This document shows, one piece after another, positions 57,401 to 63,036 of a stretch of 64,000 nucleotides of DNA. The stretch is from assembly GCA_905147135.1 (NCBI GenBank), contig LR990057.1, positions 6,882,001-6,946,000 on the forward strand, written 5' to 3'. Each line of letters begins with the position of its first letter. Within the stretch, counting starts at the first letter, position 1. The notes under the pieces are model-generated. The model had not been told where the DNA came from and did no database searches. It was given only the letters and a program-made list of their open reading frames with translations. This DNA comes from Blastobasis lacticolella (Eukaryota > Arthropoda > Insecta > Lepidoptera > Blastobasidae). Made by a program: the position numbers and the translations under genes.

Positions 57401-59630
57401 ATTTGAGTGTTTGTATTCATTTCGTGGGTAAAAGAAAGTTGCTTTCAGTGCGGATATAATTCGTTTGTCCCAGCGTGGCAATGGAGCTAGATAGATCGAT
57501 CTCTTTTTACTTAGTCTAGCATTATAAGTGTGAAAGAGATATAAAGTGCAATTTTAAGTTTATCGTATTATTCGAACTTAGGGTTTTCATTAAGCAAGTA
57601 ACTCCCGGTGCTATTCACGAGGTGAGCGATTTAATAATAGAGCCCCAGGGGACTGTTTTAGACCAAATGGTTGGTATTTCATAACTTTTAGAGTTGGTTT
57701 GTATCTTGCGACAAATCATTATTATAAATGCGCATTTTCCGCAATTGTTTTTGTAAGTGCTTCTGATTTGGAATTGTGCGCACTAAAAGTGTATGAAATA
57801 ATTCACGTTAGGCAAGATTTAGCCATATTTTACAGGAAAGCTATAGCAATATGCTTTCTATTATAGATTATGAGAAAAAACCGTTGAAATCACACTTATG
57901 TTCTCACTGCTATAGTTATAAGCCTTATAACATGGTGAATCACAATGATGTACGGAACTCTTCATGAGTTAGTTCGACTCGCACTTGGCTTGATTTTTTA
58001 TTTTCACAGTCATAATATATTAAATTCACAGAAACGGGCGTTAATGAAAAAGTAACGGTTAACTTGTAGGTAAACGGTAATGTTTTGAACGGTAATGTCA
58101 TCAAGTGTCGAACACAATTTTTAAATTATGGAATACGGCAAAAATATTAACCTTTCATCATATCAAATATTTTATTTTATAATTAGTCCCTAATGAATTA
58201 CACGTTTGTTGACGATAAAACTCTCAACTATTAGTAGCATTAATTGAATAGTTAATCAACTAAGGTTAGCTCGAAGTGAAAATCGTGGTGGACTAGGAAT
58301 AAGTAGATAAACTCCAGACTCCTTAGACGAGACTGAGTAATTTGTTACTAGGATAGTTAATTTTTTAAACAAGCTAGAGGATAGTTAATTTTTTAAATAT
58401 AAATGACGAGTATCTATTTTAAAAAGTTTCGTGGTTTTGGAACATTAGTCCATTTTGCACTTTATAAGCATCTAATGTATCTAAGGTATTTTTACTGTAC
58501 CATAAACAAGATGAGAGAGAAAAAATTAATTAAATGTAATAAAAATCTTTTATTACAACGTTCGAAACTATGAAGGAAGGAGCTTAAGCTTAAGAAAGAG
58601 CTTTGATATCGAAACTACTAAATCGGTCATCCGTTGCTACGATTCCACAGACAGACAGATACACAGATATACTTTCTGCGTCGGGGGCAAATATAAAAAA
58701 CTCTCTAAAATAAACACTAAGTTCCTCTCACGGTCGTAAAAGAAATGTGACAGAGAAGTAACGCTGCCTATCAAGGAAAATTATTTCACAGTTACAGACA
58801 GGCCGACAGGTGTCGGCGCTAATACTAATATATTTCGATTAGTAGGCGTTGTGCGGTTCATGCGTTATGTGAATGCATGCACCTATTTTGTAATCCAACG
58901 TTATAATTATATTCATCCCACTGCATTTTGCATGTGTTACGACGCGCTCGTTAAGTGGATATGACTGCTAGGAGTATAGCATGCTTTCGTGAAATGAAAG
59001 TGGTCTCACAAGCTAATTTATTTTAACATACCTACGTCCAGTAGTCAGACTTGAATTTGCTTTTGCCATGTCTAATATTAAGTTTATTACTGTACTTGTG
59101 GGTTTTCTTTTACAAAACTGCAATATATAAATAGCTCTGGCGTCATAATCACGTTTATAACGATTAGAAAATATAAAAAATATACTTTCACGGGGTGTTA
59201 ATCGGTCTCACTAGTCTCAGGATCCTAAACGGAAGGCCCTTTTCAACCTCGCTTCGCCAAAGGTATTAGGCGGCACACCTAGAGGCTCACAGCGAGTTGT
59301 GAGCTCGTTGCGGTACTGAAGTTTGACTAGCCTTAAAGTACGAAACGGTCACCTATGAAAGATCTGTCTTTGTAGAGTAATCTCTTGCGACCGGAGCTGA
59401 AACAAGCATGGCACAAAGATATACCTATACTAAGCGCAACAAATCTCGTTATGCTACGCCTTATGAAAAGGCTAAATTAAATATTGTACTCACTGTCAGT
59501 AAGGTGGTTAAACGCGGTGACGTCGTCGGTGAGCCTCTGCATGCGCCGCAGCTTGGTGCTGAGGTCTCGTGTGTGGAGGAACAAGAACAGCGTGCAGGAG
59601 ACCGCCACCAGCGCCACCAGCTCGCTGGTC
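21243..59630 (-). CDS. pip: Pipe-type heparan sulfate/uronyl 2-O-sulfotransferase (5' end missing)
   Basis: A type II Golgi membrane enzyme expected to transfer sulfate from PAPS to the 2-position of a sugar in glycans. Drosophila Pipe acts this way on eggshell components in the ovary to set the dorsoventral axis. Eight exons join with matching phases: 59630-59494, 33976-33888, 33554-33332, 32105-31967, 29504-29348, 25092-24968, 23063-22909 and 21469-21243. They give 1252 nt, about 416 residues to the stop. The order is: membrane segment, short stem, acidic linker, 5'-phosphosulfate loop (RVPKVGSQTF), HVCYTNF with a likely catalytic His, 3'-phosphate site (NVVRDPVERVISWYYY), a Cys-rich segment, and a basic tail. 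The word RAPWYYVERK and the GSQT loop favour pipe over the classical HS2ST. All introns are GT-AG. The first coding exon was not found. Confidence 0.88.
21775..22145 (+). repeat. Dispersed repeat family D
   Basis: GGCCACCTGATGGAAAGTGGTCACCACTGCCTATAGACATTAGCAA, then TGCCAAAGCCACGGTTCCCC, and so on up to CGAGATACTCCGC. This is the layout of a very common lepidopteran repeat. A part copy lies at 25365-25440 (CTCCACTGCCAAAGCCATGGTT) and a shorter piece at 55865-55915 (CAGATGGTAAGCGGTAACTG). The ORFs over it on both strands are not genes. Confidence 0.6.
22296..22600 (+). repeat. tRNA-derived SINE, copy 3
   Basis: GAAGCGTCGGTGGCC head with GGTTCAAACCT B-box, then TATTAGTTGAACACAACCGATGCTC, CATTCAGGCGACAGAATGTG, ATCCAATCTGGTCAGGTTCCCC, CCACTGTAAAGACCTGATCTG and a shortened end AATGCCAAAATGATCACC. 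Confidence 0.8.
22909..23063 (-). CDS. pip: pipe exon 7
   Basis: Acceptor CAG at 23066-23064, donor GTCAGT from 22908. Phase 2 in, phase 1 out. Reads PFNSMEALQRAKRAVESEYA then VVGVLEDMNATLLALERYIP then RFFNGATQLYW. The AKRAVESEYAVVGVLED block is the typical motif of 2-O-sulfotransferases near the C-terminus. NAT is a possible glycosylation site. Confidence 0.9.
23064..24967 (-). other. pipe intron 6
   Basis: 1904 bp. About 23120-23280 reads on the plus strand like a degraded LINE tail (GCTGGATGGAGATGCACAAA, then GAGGACCGATCTAAAATGG). A tRNA-like SINE head lies at about 23566-23635 (TTGGCCTAGTGGCTA, then ATTCGAATC). A 13 bp tandem repeat, GGCTGTGGGAGGCTGTGGGA, lies at about 24275-24305. The rest is AT-rich. 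Confidence 0.5.
24561..24910 (+). repeat. tRNA-derived SINE, copy 4 (best preserved)
   Basis: The head GAGCTTCGGTGGCCGAGTGG has a good A-box (TGGCCGAGTGG), and CGGGTTCAAATCCC a good B-box, as in tRNA-Leu/Ser. It continues without a break into TGAGTTATGTACATTAGTTGAA, GATGAAACC, TTCACATTCAGG, TGATCCAATCTTGTCAGGTT, CTCCACTGTAATTATCTGATC, AGATCATGGTCAAGATGGACC, CGCGAGAGCACAACCGGGA, and ends GCCAAGATGATTATTATTATTAT. This copy best defines the family: a pol III-type promoter head, a unique body and an ATT-repeat tail. Confidence 0.85.
24968..25092 (-). CDS. pip: pipe exon 6
   Basis: Acceptor CAG at 25095-25093, donor GTAAGT from 24967. Phase 0 in, phase 2 out. Reads DFETCVLSGDRECRYVEGE then THEGIGDHRRQTLFFCGHEP then QC. 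Four cysteines (C5, C13, C35 and C41 of the exon) suggest luminal disulfides. Confidence 0.9.
25093..29347 (-). other. pipe intron 5
   Basis: 4255 bp, mostly AT-rich, with no further exon. A family D fragment lies at 25365-25440 and a TTTGAATTTGAATTTG run at about 27538-27556. No coding support for the 98-codon ORF at 26200-26496. Confidence 0.5.
29348..29504 (-). CDS. pip: pipe exon 5 (3'-phosphate binding site)
   Basis: Acceptor CAG at 29507-29505, donor GTAAGA from 29347. Phase 2 in, phase 0 out. Reads FGYPSPIYVNVVRDPVERV then ISWYYYVRAPWYYVERKRAF then PDLPLPDPAWLKK. VVRDPVERVISWYYY is the RxPxxRxxS-type motif that holds the 3'-phosphate of PAPS in Golgi sulfotransferases. RAPWYYVERK is a pipe-type feature. 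Confidence 0.93.
31300..31420 (-). repeat. LINE 3' tail remnant
   Basis: On the minus strand it reads, with a frame change, like the C-terminus of RTE-type LINEs (a DQAKWRRKR-like block followed by a stop and GATGATGA). The plus-strand tails at 41399-41543 and 49355-49445 are similar (AKRRRISQKAGPG, DRTKWRRKSQKAD). It is too short to name the element. Confidence 0.5.
31440..31910 (+). repeat. Dispersed repeat family E, main copy
   Basis: Contains CACCCCATCCCCGTGGGGTG, later TTCGGCTTGGGGTCCGTGGC, an AATAATAATAATAATG tract, then CGTCACAGGGTGCC, CCGTTTCGTACTTTGAG, GTCGAACTTCAGCACCGCAAC and TTGGCGAAGCGAGGTTGA. The second part recurs in reverse orientation at 59225-59365 and, partly, at 54570-54640. 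Class unknown. Confidence 0.6.
31967..32105 (-). CDS. pip: pipe exon 4 (likely catalytic His)
   Basis: Acceptor CAG at 32108-32106, donor GTTAGT from 31966. Phase 1 in, phase 2 out. Reads GFNRDAVQRVETIRLAPADQ then QMLAGMVSANVPPASYIKH then VCYTNFT. By analogy to HS2ST, the His in IKHVCYTNF is the probable catalytic base; this is an inference from the family. Confidence 0.88.
32115..32310 (+). repeat. Dispersed repeat family C, copy 2
   Basis: ATCATCATATCATATCAGCCGTAAGAC, then ACTGCTGGACATAGGCCTCC, AGATATCTCCACAACAGCC, GTTGTCGGTCCATGTTGAGGGAGG and TACCCACGCTGCGTCTT. Same order as 18510-18725. It begins only about 10 bp from the exon 4 acceptor, so the insertion lies right against the splice site and probably supplies the branch-point region. 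Confidence 0.7.
32825..32995 (+). repeat. Dispersed repeat family A, copy 2
   Basis: CAAAATAAAGTCGTTTTCTGCGTCTGCCC, ACCACGCAACTGATTTTGATGTGGTTTTCACC, GAATTTCTTCCAG, then GAAACCCGTGCGGGG. The order is the same as at 360-490 and 61320-61505. Confidence 0.6.
33332..33554 (-). CDS. pip: pipe exon 3 (5'-phosphosulfate loop)
   Basis: Acceptor CAG at 33557-33555, donor GTACGT from 33331. Phase 0 in, phase 1 out, 74 codons. Starts ERHKPQRILEAHREDSVED, passes an acidic stretch (DQELFDDEEELPEP) and ends DLLFFNRVPKVGSQTFMEL then LRRLSIRNQF. RVPKVGSQTF is the loop that binds the 5'-phosphosulfate of PAPS. NNT is a possible glycosylation site. Confidence 0.93.
33888..33976 (-). CDS. pip: pipe exon 2 (stem)
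   Basis: Acceptor TTTTCAG ending at 33977, donor GTATGT from 33887. Phase 1 in, phase 0 out. Reads IPTDRTEHAYASAQEFKEAL then EAIRRNTGA, a helical stem segment. The 333 bp intron to exon 3 is the smallest in the gene. This exon has no strong family signature, but its phases fit both neighbours exactly and the splice sites are good. Confidence 0.75.
34300..35100. promoter_or_regulatory. Candidate intronic regulatory block 1
   Basis: GC-balanced, high-complexity DNA without repeat hallmarks, starting about 320 bp beyond exon 2 in the giant intron. A 129-codon ORF (34612-35001, plus) covers part of it but lacks any recognisable domain. Function is an inference from base composition only. Confidence 0.25.
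36324..36536 (+). mobile_element. Non-autonomous Helitron-like element, 213 bp
   Basis: Starts TCTATACTAATATTGTAAAG and ends GAGAACAGCTAG, flanked by A on the left and T on the right, as expected for insertion between A and T. No inverted repeats and no coding capacity. Related copies lie at 45761-46168 (minus) and 48686-48915 (plus, 3' end worn). The hairpin expected near the 3' end is weak. Confidence 0.65.
36870..38400. promoter_or_regulatory. Candidate intronic regulatory block 2
   Basis: About 1.5 kb of GC-balanced, low-repeat DNA with short overlapping ORFs on both strands and none recognisable. It could be conserved non-coding DNA. Homology to other moths would decide. Confidence 0.25.
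38401..41398. other. Intronic stretch, no feature supported
   Basis: AT-rich with scattered ordinary sequence. Nothing on either strand looks like an exon, RNA gene or well-defined repeat. The part at 40900-41060 is more GC-balanced than its surroundings. Confidence 0.45.
41399..41543 (+). repeat. RTE-type LINE 3' tail
   Basis: An open frame reads RPKKRWIDIAESDARANGLR, then CKDVQDLAKRRRISQKAGPG, then RGRY and TGA, the usual C-terminal end of RTE-type LINE polymerases. It is 5'-truncated and followed by an A-rich run at about 41567-41578. Confidence 0.7.
41544..43410. other. Intronic stretch, no feature supported
   Basis: AT-rich, no exon. The related words CAGGCAAT and GAGCAGGGCTTAAAA at about 42070-42300 suggest an old repeat that cannot be classified. 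Confidence 0.4.
43411..43670 (+). repeat. Dispersed repeat family B, copy 2
   Basis: Same word order as 2930-3112, with an extra piece near the start. About 43455-43530 is a small imperfect inverted repeat (TTTTTTGTTTCTTGCCTATG versus TAAGCAAGAAACAACAAAGA). Confidence 0.7.
43671..45139. other. Intronic stretch, no feature supported
   Basis: No exon. The word pair at 44005-44190 (TTGGCATGCAAAATTCAATATTTT, ACGAGCAGTTCAAAAATAGGG) resembles 13025-13090 (TTCAGCATGCAAAACTTAATATTTTT, CGAACGGTTCAAAAATAGGG), an old low-copy repeat. Confidence 0.45.
45140..45335 (+). repeat. tRNA-derived SINE, copy 5 (5'-truncated)
   Basis: Begins in the body at AAGCGACTGAATTTGTAATATTGATCCAATCTGGTCACGTTCCCC and runs through CAGTCGCTCTACTGTAATTACCTGATCTGCC, ATCCTGGATCCTGGTCAAGCC, CGCGCGCAAGATC, and the end GCCAAGATGATTATGATTA. 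The tRNA-like head is absent. Confidence 0.8.
45761..46168 (-). mobile_element. Helitron-like element, 408 bp
   Basis: On the minus strand it starts TCTATACTAATATTATAAAG at 46168 and ends GAACAGCTAG at 45761. It has an A before and a T after, as for a Helitron insertion into AT. The interior contains TTTGTTTGTAATGAATAAAC-like words shared with 36324-36536. An inserted piece around 45965-46130 makes it longer than the other copy. Confidence 0.65.
46169..47252. other. Intronic stretch with GC-rich patch
   Basis: A short GC-rich patch (46255-46375, with CGGTACCGTACGCGGCCGCAG) stands out in AT-rich DNA. No exon is seen. It could be a small CpG-rich regulatory site or an old repeat. Confidence 0.35.
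47253..47346 (+). mobile_element. 5'-truncated SINE with target-site duplication
   Basis: The last about 58 bp of the SINE (47271-47328: CCCTCGTGCGCGAGAGCAC, ACCGGGATATTAACGCC, AAGATGATGATGATAAT) is bracketed by an 18 bp direct repeat, ACTTTTGTACATTTTAAC (47253-47270) and ACTTTTGTACATTGTAAC (47329-47346), with one mismatch. This is clear evidence of target-primed reverse transcription of the SINE RNA. Confidence 0.85.
47510..47735 (+). repeat. tRNA-derived SINE, copy 7, interrupted by a MITE
   Basis: The SINE body (TCTGATCTGCCAATCCTGGATCATGG, CATGCGCGAGAGCACAACCGG) stops at 47583. The typical SINE end (AGATGATGATGATGATT) resumes after 47711. The inserted 128 bp is an inverted-repeat element (47584-47711), so the order of events is SINE first, MITE second. 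Confidence 0.8.
47584..47711. mobile_element. 128 bp MITE nested in a SINE
   Basis: Left end GCGCTGTCCTAATTGGCAAC continues GGTCGTGCGACCAT. The right end reads GCGCTGTCCTAAACGGCGAA, GGTCGTGCGACCAT on the opposite strand. Arms are about 34 bp with five mismatches, and a second GTCGTGCGAC word follows near the left arm. No ORF. The superfamily is not clear, because the exact duplication of the target is not visible. Confidence 0.8.
47736..48685. other. Intronic stretch, no feature supported
   Basis: AT-rich with no exon or recognisable repeat. Confidence 0.45.
48686..48915 (+). repeat. Helitron-like element, worn copy
   Basis: TCTATACTAATATTATAAAG start, TTGTTTGTTTGTAATGGATG, TTAACCGATTTTACATTTAAT, then GCGGGCGAAGTCGTGGGC near the end. 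The CTAG end is lost (ATATAGTAG). Same family as 36324-36536. Confidence 0.6.
49355..49445 (+). repeat. RTE-type LINE tail remnant
   Basis: One frame reads LRRENAEDRTKWRRKSQKAD then RGRSQML and TAA, followed by TAATGATAATGATGATA. It is the same kind of C-terminal tail as at 41399-41543. Confidence 0.6.
49515..49785 (+). repeat. Retroposon 3' end with TATTG microsatellite
   Basis: A stretch with TTGTATGAAATGCGGTGTGCA, later GTGTGCAATAAAGAGTTTTG and a TATTGTATTGTATTGTATTG run. A polyadenylation-like AATAAAG followed by a short tandem repeat is how several lepidopteran LINEs end. A similar end (TGTGTGTAATAAAGAGTATA plus CTATCTATCTATCTATA) is at 62325-62380. Confidence 0.5.
49786..51054. other. 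Intronic stretch
   Basis: No exon. About 50505-50600 holds a repeat piece (TTTTGCCCGCCATCTCACCG, GATGGAGCATGCCGATTC) related to 19260-19320. Confidence 0.4.
51055..51182. mobile_element. 128 bp MITE-like foldback element
   Basis: Left arm TTACAAGTATCGGCCAATAA, then TGCACATCGGCTAGT. The right arm on the opposite strand is TTACAGGTGTCGGATATAAA, then TAATGCACATCGGCGAGT. Arms are about 36 bp with a 3-base gap. The interior of about 55 bp is GC-rich. No ORF. Confidence 0.8.
51183..52383. other. Intronic stretch, no feature supported
   Basis: AT-rich, no exon or clear repeat. Confidence 0.45.
52384..52492 (-). repeat. tRNA-headed SINE of the second family, copy 2
   Basis: On the minus strand: CCTGAGTGATTCAGTTGGTT (A-box region), CTGCCACGCAGAGATATTGG, GGTTCGATTCCCGGCCGAGC (B-box), then AGAAATTTTTATTTCTGTTA, CGAGTCTGGGTATTAT. 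Matches 1706-1830. Confidence 0.7.
52493..53860. other. Intronic stretch, no feature supported
   Basis: No exon or well-defined repeat. A GC-richer patch with GTGCCGGTATGCGGTCGCGG lies at about 53655-53730. Confidence 0.4.
53861..54243. mobile_element. 383 bp foldback element with nested inverted repeats
   Basis: Outer arms of about 65-70 bp: GCCGCAGCTGAATGGTTAAA, TTAGCCGCTTAATTAAATGG, CTAGCTTGG... ATTTAATTGAACGGAA versus, on the opposite strand, GTAGCAGCCGGATAGTTAAA, TTAGCCGTTTAATGAAGCGG, CTAGATCG... CTCAATTGAACGGAA. Inside is a second inverted repeat, 53978-54122: CAAGTTTACGGAGCTCCTCC, ATGCATTGTCA versus CGAGTTTGCGGAGCTAATCC, ATGCATTGTCA. No ORF. Confidence 0.8.
54244..55090. other. Intronic stretch with a repeat piece
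   Basis: About 54570-54640 (GAGCTCGTTGCGTTGCTGAA, TTACGAAACGGTCACC) is a worn copy of repeat family E. No exon. Confidence 0.45.
55095..55350 (+). repeat. Dispersed repeat family F
   Basis: TACGCCTTTTTCCCGTAGGG, GTAGACAAAGAGTACATCG, TTCCACTTGCTACGGTC, then a GCTTCTTCCCCATTCATTAT stretch. The layout is of a common lepidopteran dispersed repeat. A related piece is at 59885-59925 (GGAGCAGGCAGAGACGGCCAC, ATCGTTCCACGTTCTCC). The 194-codon ORF on the minus strand (55683-55099) runs through this repeat and is probably not a gene. Confidence 0.5.
55555..55710. promoter_or_regulatory. CpG-rich patch in the giant intron
   Basis: About 150 bp of GC- and CpG-rich DNA (GTGCAACGCAGCGCCCGCAG, CGACGCGACGTGCGCCGGCGC, GACGCGGACGTCATTGCG) in AT-rich surroundings, 3.8 kb downstream of the membrane-anchor exon in gene orientation. 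It might be an internal promoter or enhancer. No TATA or initiator can be tied to a transcript. Confidence 0.3.
55711..56635. other. Intronic stretch, no feature supported
   Basis: A piece of family D (55865-55915) is the only recognisable part. Confidence 0.4.
56639..56765 (-). repeat. tRNA-derived SINE, copy 8 (partial)
   Basis: On the minus strand: AAATCTGGTCAGATTCCCCT, GTTAACAAAGTCCCGGAGGTC, GGATGGCAGTCGCTCCACTG, TAATGACCTGATTTACTAAAT, CCTGGATTATGGTCAAGG. The head and the last end are missing. Confidence 0.75.
56766..59224. other. Intronic stretch, no feature supported
   Basis: AT-rich, no exon or well-defined repeat. A short direct repeat of GGATAGTTAATTTTTTAAA (58352-58370 and 58379-58397) lies at its centre. 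Confidence 0.45.
59225..59365 (-). repeat. Dispersed repeat family E, reverse copy
   Basis: CAACCTCGCTTCGCCAAAGG, then GAGCTCGTTGCGGTACTGAA, GTTTGACTAGCC and AAAGTACGAAACGGTCACC. The reverse complement of this order is at 31770-31890. It sits only about 130 bp downstream (in gene direction) of the membrane-anchor exon's donor. Confidence 0.6.
59494..59630 (-). CDS. pip: pipe membrane-anchor exon
   Basis: Acceptor TCCTTTTCCTTACAG ending at 59631, donor GTGAGT from 59493. Phase 2 in, phase 1 out. Reads TSELVALVAVSCTLFLFLH then TRDLSTKLRRMQRLTDDVTA then FNHLTD. The hydrophobic run LVALVAVSCTLFLFL is a single signal-anchor, and the following basic, heptad-like stretch is the start of the luminal stem. 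The frame is open through the acceptor to an ATG about 75 nt upstream (near 59704), so an unspliced start giving about 25 extra residues cannot be excluded, but the strong acceptor argues for an upstream exon. Confidence 0.85.
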
Positions 59631-61319
59631 CTGTAAGGAAAAGGAGTCAAATGAGATACGTTGCATAGACACTTCCCAGTTCCCAGCACAGTGACTTCCC
59701 CACACATTGGAGTAGGTTTTGGCTTTGTGTAGGCCAATAAATTGCAGACGTGGTTTTTGTATGTAGAATTAATTATTTATTCACAAATCAACGCGAATGC
59801 GTTGAATAGCCATTATTAAAAAGTTGAGTAGATTTTGTTTTAATATCCTTGAGATCCTTGCATAACATCACACCGTTTTCGCTTAGGAGCAGGCAGAGAC
59901 GGCCACATCGTTCCACGTTCTCCTCATCCTAGCGGTAAATCCCGGCTCAGCTTCCACCGGTAAATCTGCCAGCCAGGAAACTGCCTACTAGGAAAGCGCT
60001 TTCAAAATTACTGCAAATGATTCACCTAATCGGTTATATGTATAGTGTGTCTCGTCGGTGTAAGCAGCGCCGGTGTAAGCCGGTGCGCTAGTTGATCTGC
60101 ATGCGTCCCTACCTAGACGAACTCGTTTCAACTTCTTGACGTTTCAAAGGTGATCCTATTCAATAAACAATTTTTCACTTTGGCGACTGCCATCTAACCC
60201 GCACAACCCGTTTGGGAAACGCTAATTCGCCAGAGCCTCGTCTTGCTGTCAATACGAGTTACGAGGATGGAGTTAGCAGTGTAGAAAAAACTCTACACAA
60301 AATGCTACTTTCAATTTCCGGGGTAGCTACAAGTATGAGGATGGAAGCTCTAAAACATTAGTCGGGCATGACACTCGTAAGTCGAAGCGTTAGTGCTATA
60401 TGACAGTACAATACTCTGCCGGACACAACCTAGGTCATTGGTATCTATACCTATACACAGCATAAATAATATAAAATTAAATGATAAGATGGACCATCAA
60501 TGAAGATAAACATAAAGAGAGGATCGGTCGTGTAATAAACCAAACTTTCGTGAAAAAGAAAAAAAAAGTTATTAATGTTTTACTAGATACATGGCACACT
60601 ATGTAATCTCAAATTCGCTATAAAATCTATAATTAGTACAATTACTAACATTATTACCCATTCTTTTACGATAAGTTTAGTCTAATATTTCCTGAGCATA
60701 AGTTATGCCTATTCAAAGAATGTAAAATTTAATGTTATGCGGCATAACATTAACTATTGCAGAGAAACATAAAAAACACGCTCAACAAACTCGTGCGCTA
60801 CAATTAAGTTTCCGATATGCCGTGAGTAACGTATATTTTGCCGGCAAACGTGCGTCTCTTAAGTCATCAATGCTTATCCTCTTATCCATAATCATTGCGT
60901 TAGAATCCCATTACGTATCCGGAAGAGGGTATCCTAATGCATATCTATCCAGCATATTCGTAAAAATCTAAATTTCGTAACTGTCATGCGATGATTGCAA
61001 AGGACAGGATAAAATAAGTCAATTTCCCAGTGGATAGCAGCTTTTAGTATGTTCTTACCATCCGTAACAAAGGCAATACATATTAATAAAACTTTGTGCG
61101 TTGTGCGTACTCAGTTAGTTAGGCTTCTATGTAAAGTTAGAAGATGAAGCTCCGTTTATCTGTAATCTTACGCAGCTTATGTCTTGTACAATAAACAATG
61201 CCAGCATAACCCCATTTTACCTCACAAGCCTTTCCCCTTATCTGTTTCCTTAGGGTTTTAAAAGGTTAGTATTAGAAATTAGATCTCCAAGTTGAATAGG
61301 TACGTAGAGAAAATCGACA

Positions 61320-61505
61320 CGTAGGTAGTACAAAGTGGTGTCGTTTTTCGCGTCTGTCTATCTGTATTTCCGCAATGGATTTTGATGCAGTTTCCACAAT
61401 CTGTTAGAGAATTAGTTGCGGAAGGTGTATGAGTGTAATACATGCATATTACACTTAAGAAAAGACGAGAAACCCCATACGAAGCTGGAGCGGATTGCTA
61501 GTATA
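61320..61505 (+). repeat. Dispersed repeat family A, copy 3
   Basis: GGTGTCGTTTTTCGCGTCTG, CAATGGATTTTGATGCAGTTTCCAC, GTTAGAGAATTAGTTGCGG, GAGAAACCCCATACGAAGCTGG and the end GGATTGCTAGT. Same order as 360-490 and 32825-32995. The CTAG|T end would fit a Helitron. Confidence 0.6.
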
Positions 61506-63004
61506 AAATAAAATAAATTTGATACTGTAAAGCTTCATACGCATTTATCTGCTGACAAATGTCTTGTAATAAGAGTGCCCCATATACTTCTACCGTGCAT
61601 TATTTACCGCCAACATCAGTATAATACTTTCTAGTTGAAGTAGAGAGCTGTCGATATTCTGTGGCGCAAGGAAGTGCCAAGTAGTCCATCCGGCATGCGC
61701 GTGATTCCGGCGATATATCGCCCTCATAACGCAAAATCTTCGCATTAATATGGATTTATACGTAGCATACGGTGTTAGGTCAGTATCAAGACAGTTAACG
61801 ACGGCAGTTGAAATTCCAGTATGTCCTTTATGTAACACAGGCATGGACGTGCGTGGCCATATCTAAAGGTTGTGTAACGTTACGTATAGGTAAAGGGCTT
61901 TACAGTACCTACATTCCTGGTTTTAGATGCGCTTGTTGCGATGTGCTACTTGCGCTGTTATGGTAGTGAGATGTCGTAGCTTGCGTGGATGACTTTATTT
62001 AGTGTTTTTCCATACCTCCTGCTCGACAATGTCCAATTAGTATCATGAAATGTCATTATTACCCGCAGGGAAATTATAGCTATTGTATGAAATTTCCAAG
62101 GGATCAAAGTGATTTGAATTTGGAATGTTAAAATTCCTATGAAGCTCTTGGAAAAAATAATACGGACTTTGTAAAGAGACTTTATTCGAAGATCACCCGA
62201 GGCGAGGTTGCAAATACTATGGCTTAGCACTAGGCAGTATGGTTGCAGAACCTTGGACTGCACAAATTGTGCAAATGGAAAAGTGTGAAATAAAATATGT
62301 GATGTTTGAATAGACCTGTTAAATTCTTCTTTCCTGTTATTTTGTGTGTAATAAAGAGTATACTATCTATCTATCTATAAGTGTTAATATAATTTTCAGT
62401 TCGTGAAGCGATACTGATTTCACTTCAGAGTTTGCTAAATCAAACACTGCAATTGTTTGATTTATTGTTTCACAGATGGTGTGAACCGTAGAATATTCAC
62501 CTCTGCAACAAAGCAGTCTTAGTCTTGGGCATCTTGAAACCCCTCGCTTTACTCAACACTCTACATAACCCGTACCCAGTTAATTTTAGGCTATTGCTAC
62601 ATACATTAATTTGCTCTCCATCTGCATGGTCTTCCTCTAAGGACCCTAAGACTGGTAGAACAGTATCGGAAGCTGATTGGCACCGCATAACGCTATTCCA
62701 TTATTATCATCTCCACACTGGGGACATAATATGACAAACAAAACATGGACAAAGTAAATTATTGGACAGCCAACGTCTCTATTAGTCGTTAACGAGTAAC
62801 AGCGACGGATTTGCTGCCACGATAACGTTTTCCTTTTCCCTTTGTTGCAAGCGATCGCGTGAGACAGCGCCGAAGGAAGGTCCGGTTACACGCAAATGAG
62901 CTAGATCTACTTGTCAAAGCACTTGGCATCGTTCTTTGTGTGTTTTCTCGTTTTTCTTTTACATTTTATAAGACAAAGGGCAAAAGGAAGTAAGAGAATT
63001 GAAT

Positions 63005-63036
63005 GTTCTACACAGTTAATAATATCTGTGTAGAAC
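63005..63036. repeat. Perfect 11 bp hairpin
   Basis: GTTCTACACAG and CTGTGTAGAAC flank a 10-base AT loop. It is too short to assign a role. Confidence 0.5.

Larger units (their letters stand above)
33977..59493 (-). other. pipe 25.5 kb intron
   Basis: No further coding exon of pipe is visible. It contains Helitron-like copies, SINEs, three foldback elements and LINE tails (listed separately). About 34300-35100, 36870-38400 and 40900-41060 are GC-balanced and free of obvious repeats, and are the best places to look for enhancers. Confidence 0.6.

Noticed and set aside
61051..61081. First coding exon of pipe (ATG at 61081, donor GTAAGA)
   Set aside because: The phase fits, but a seven-codon exon with no family signature is expected by chance in several kilobases.
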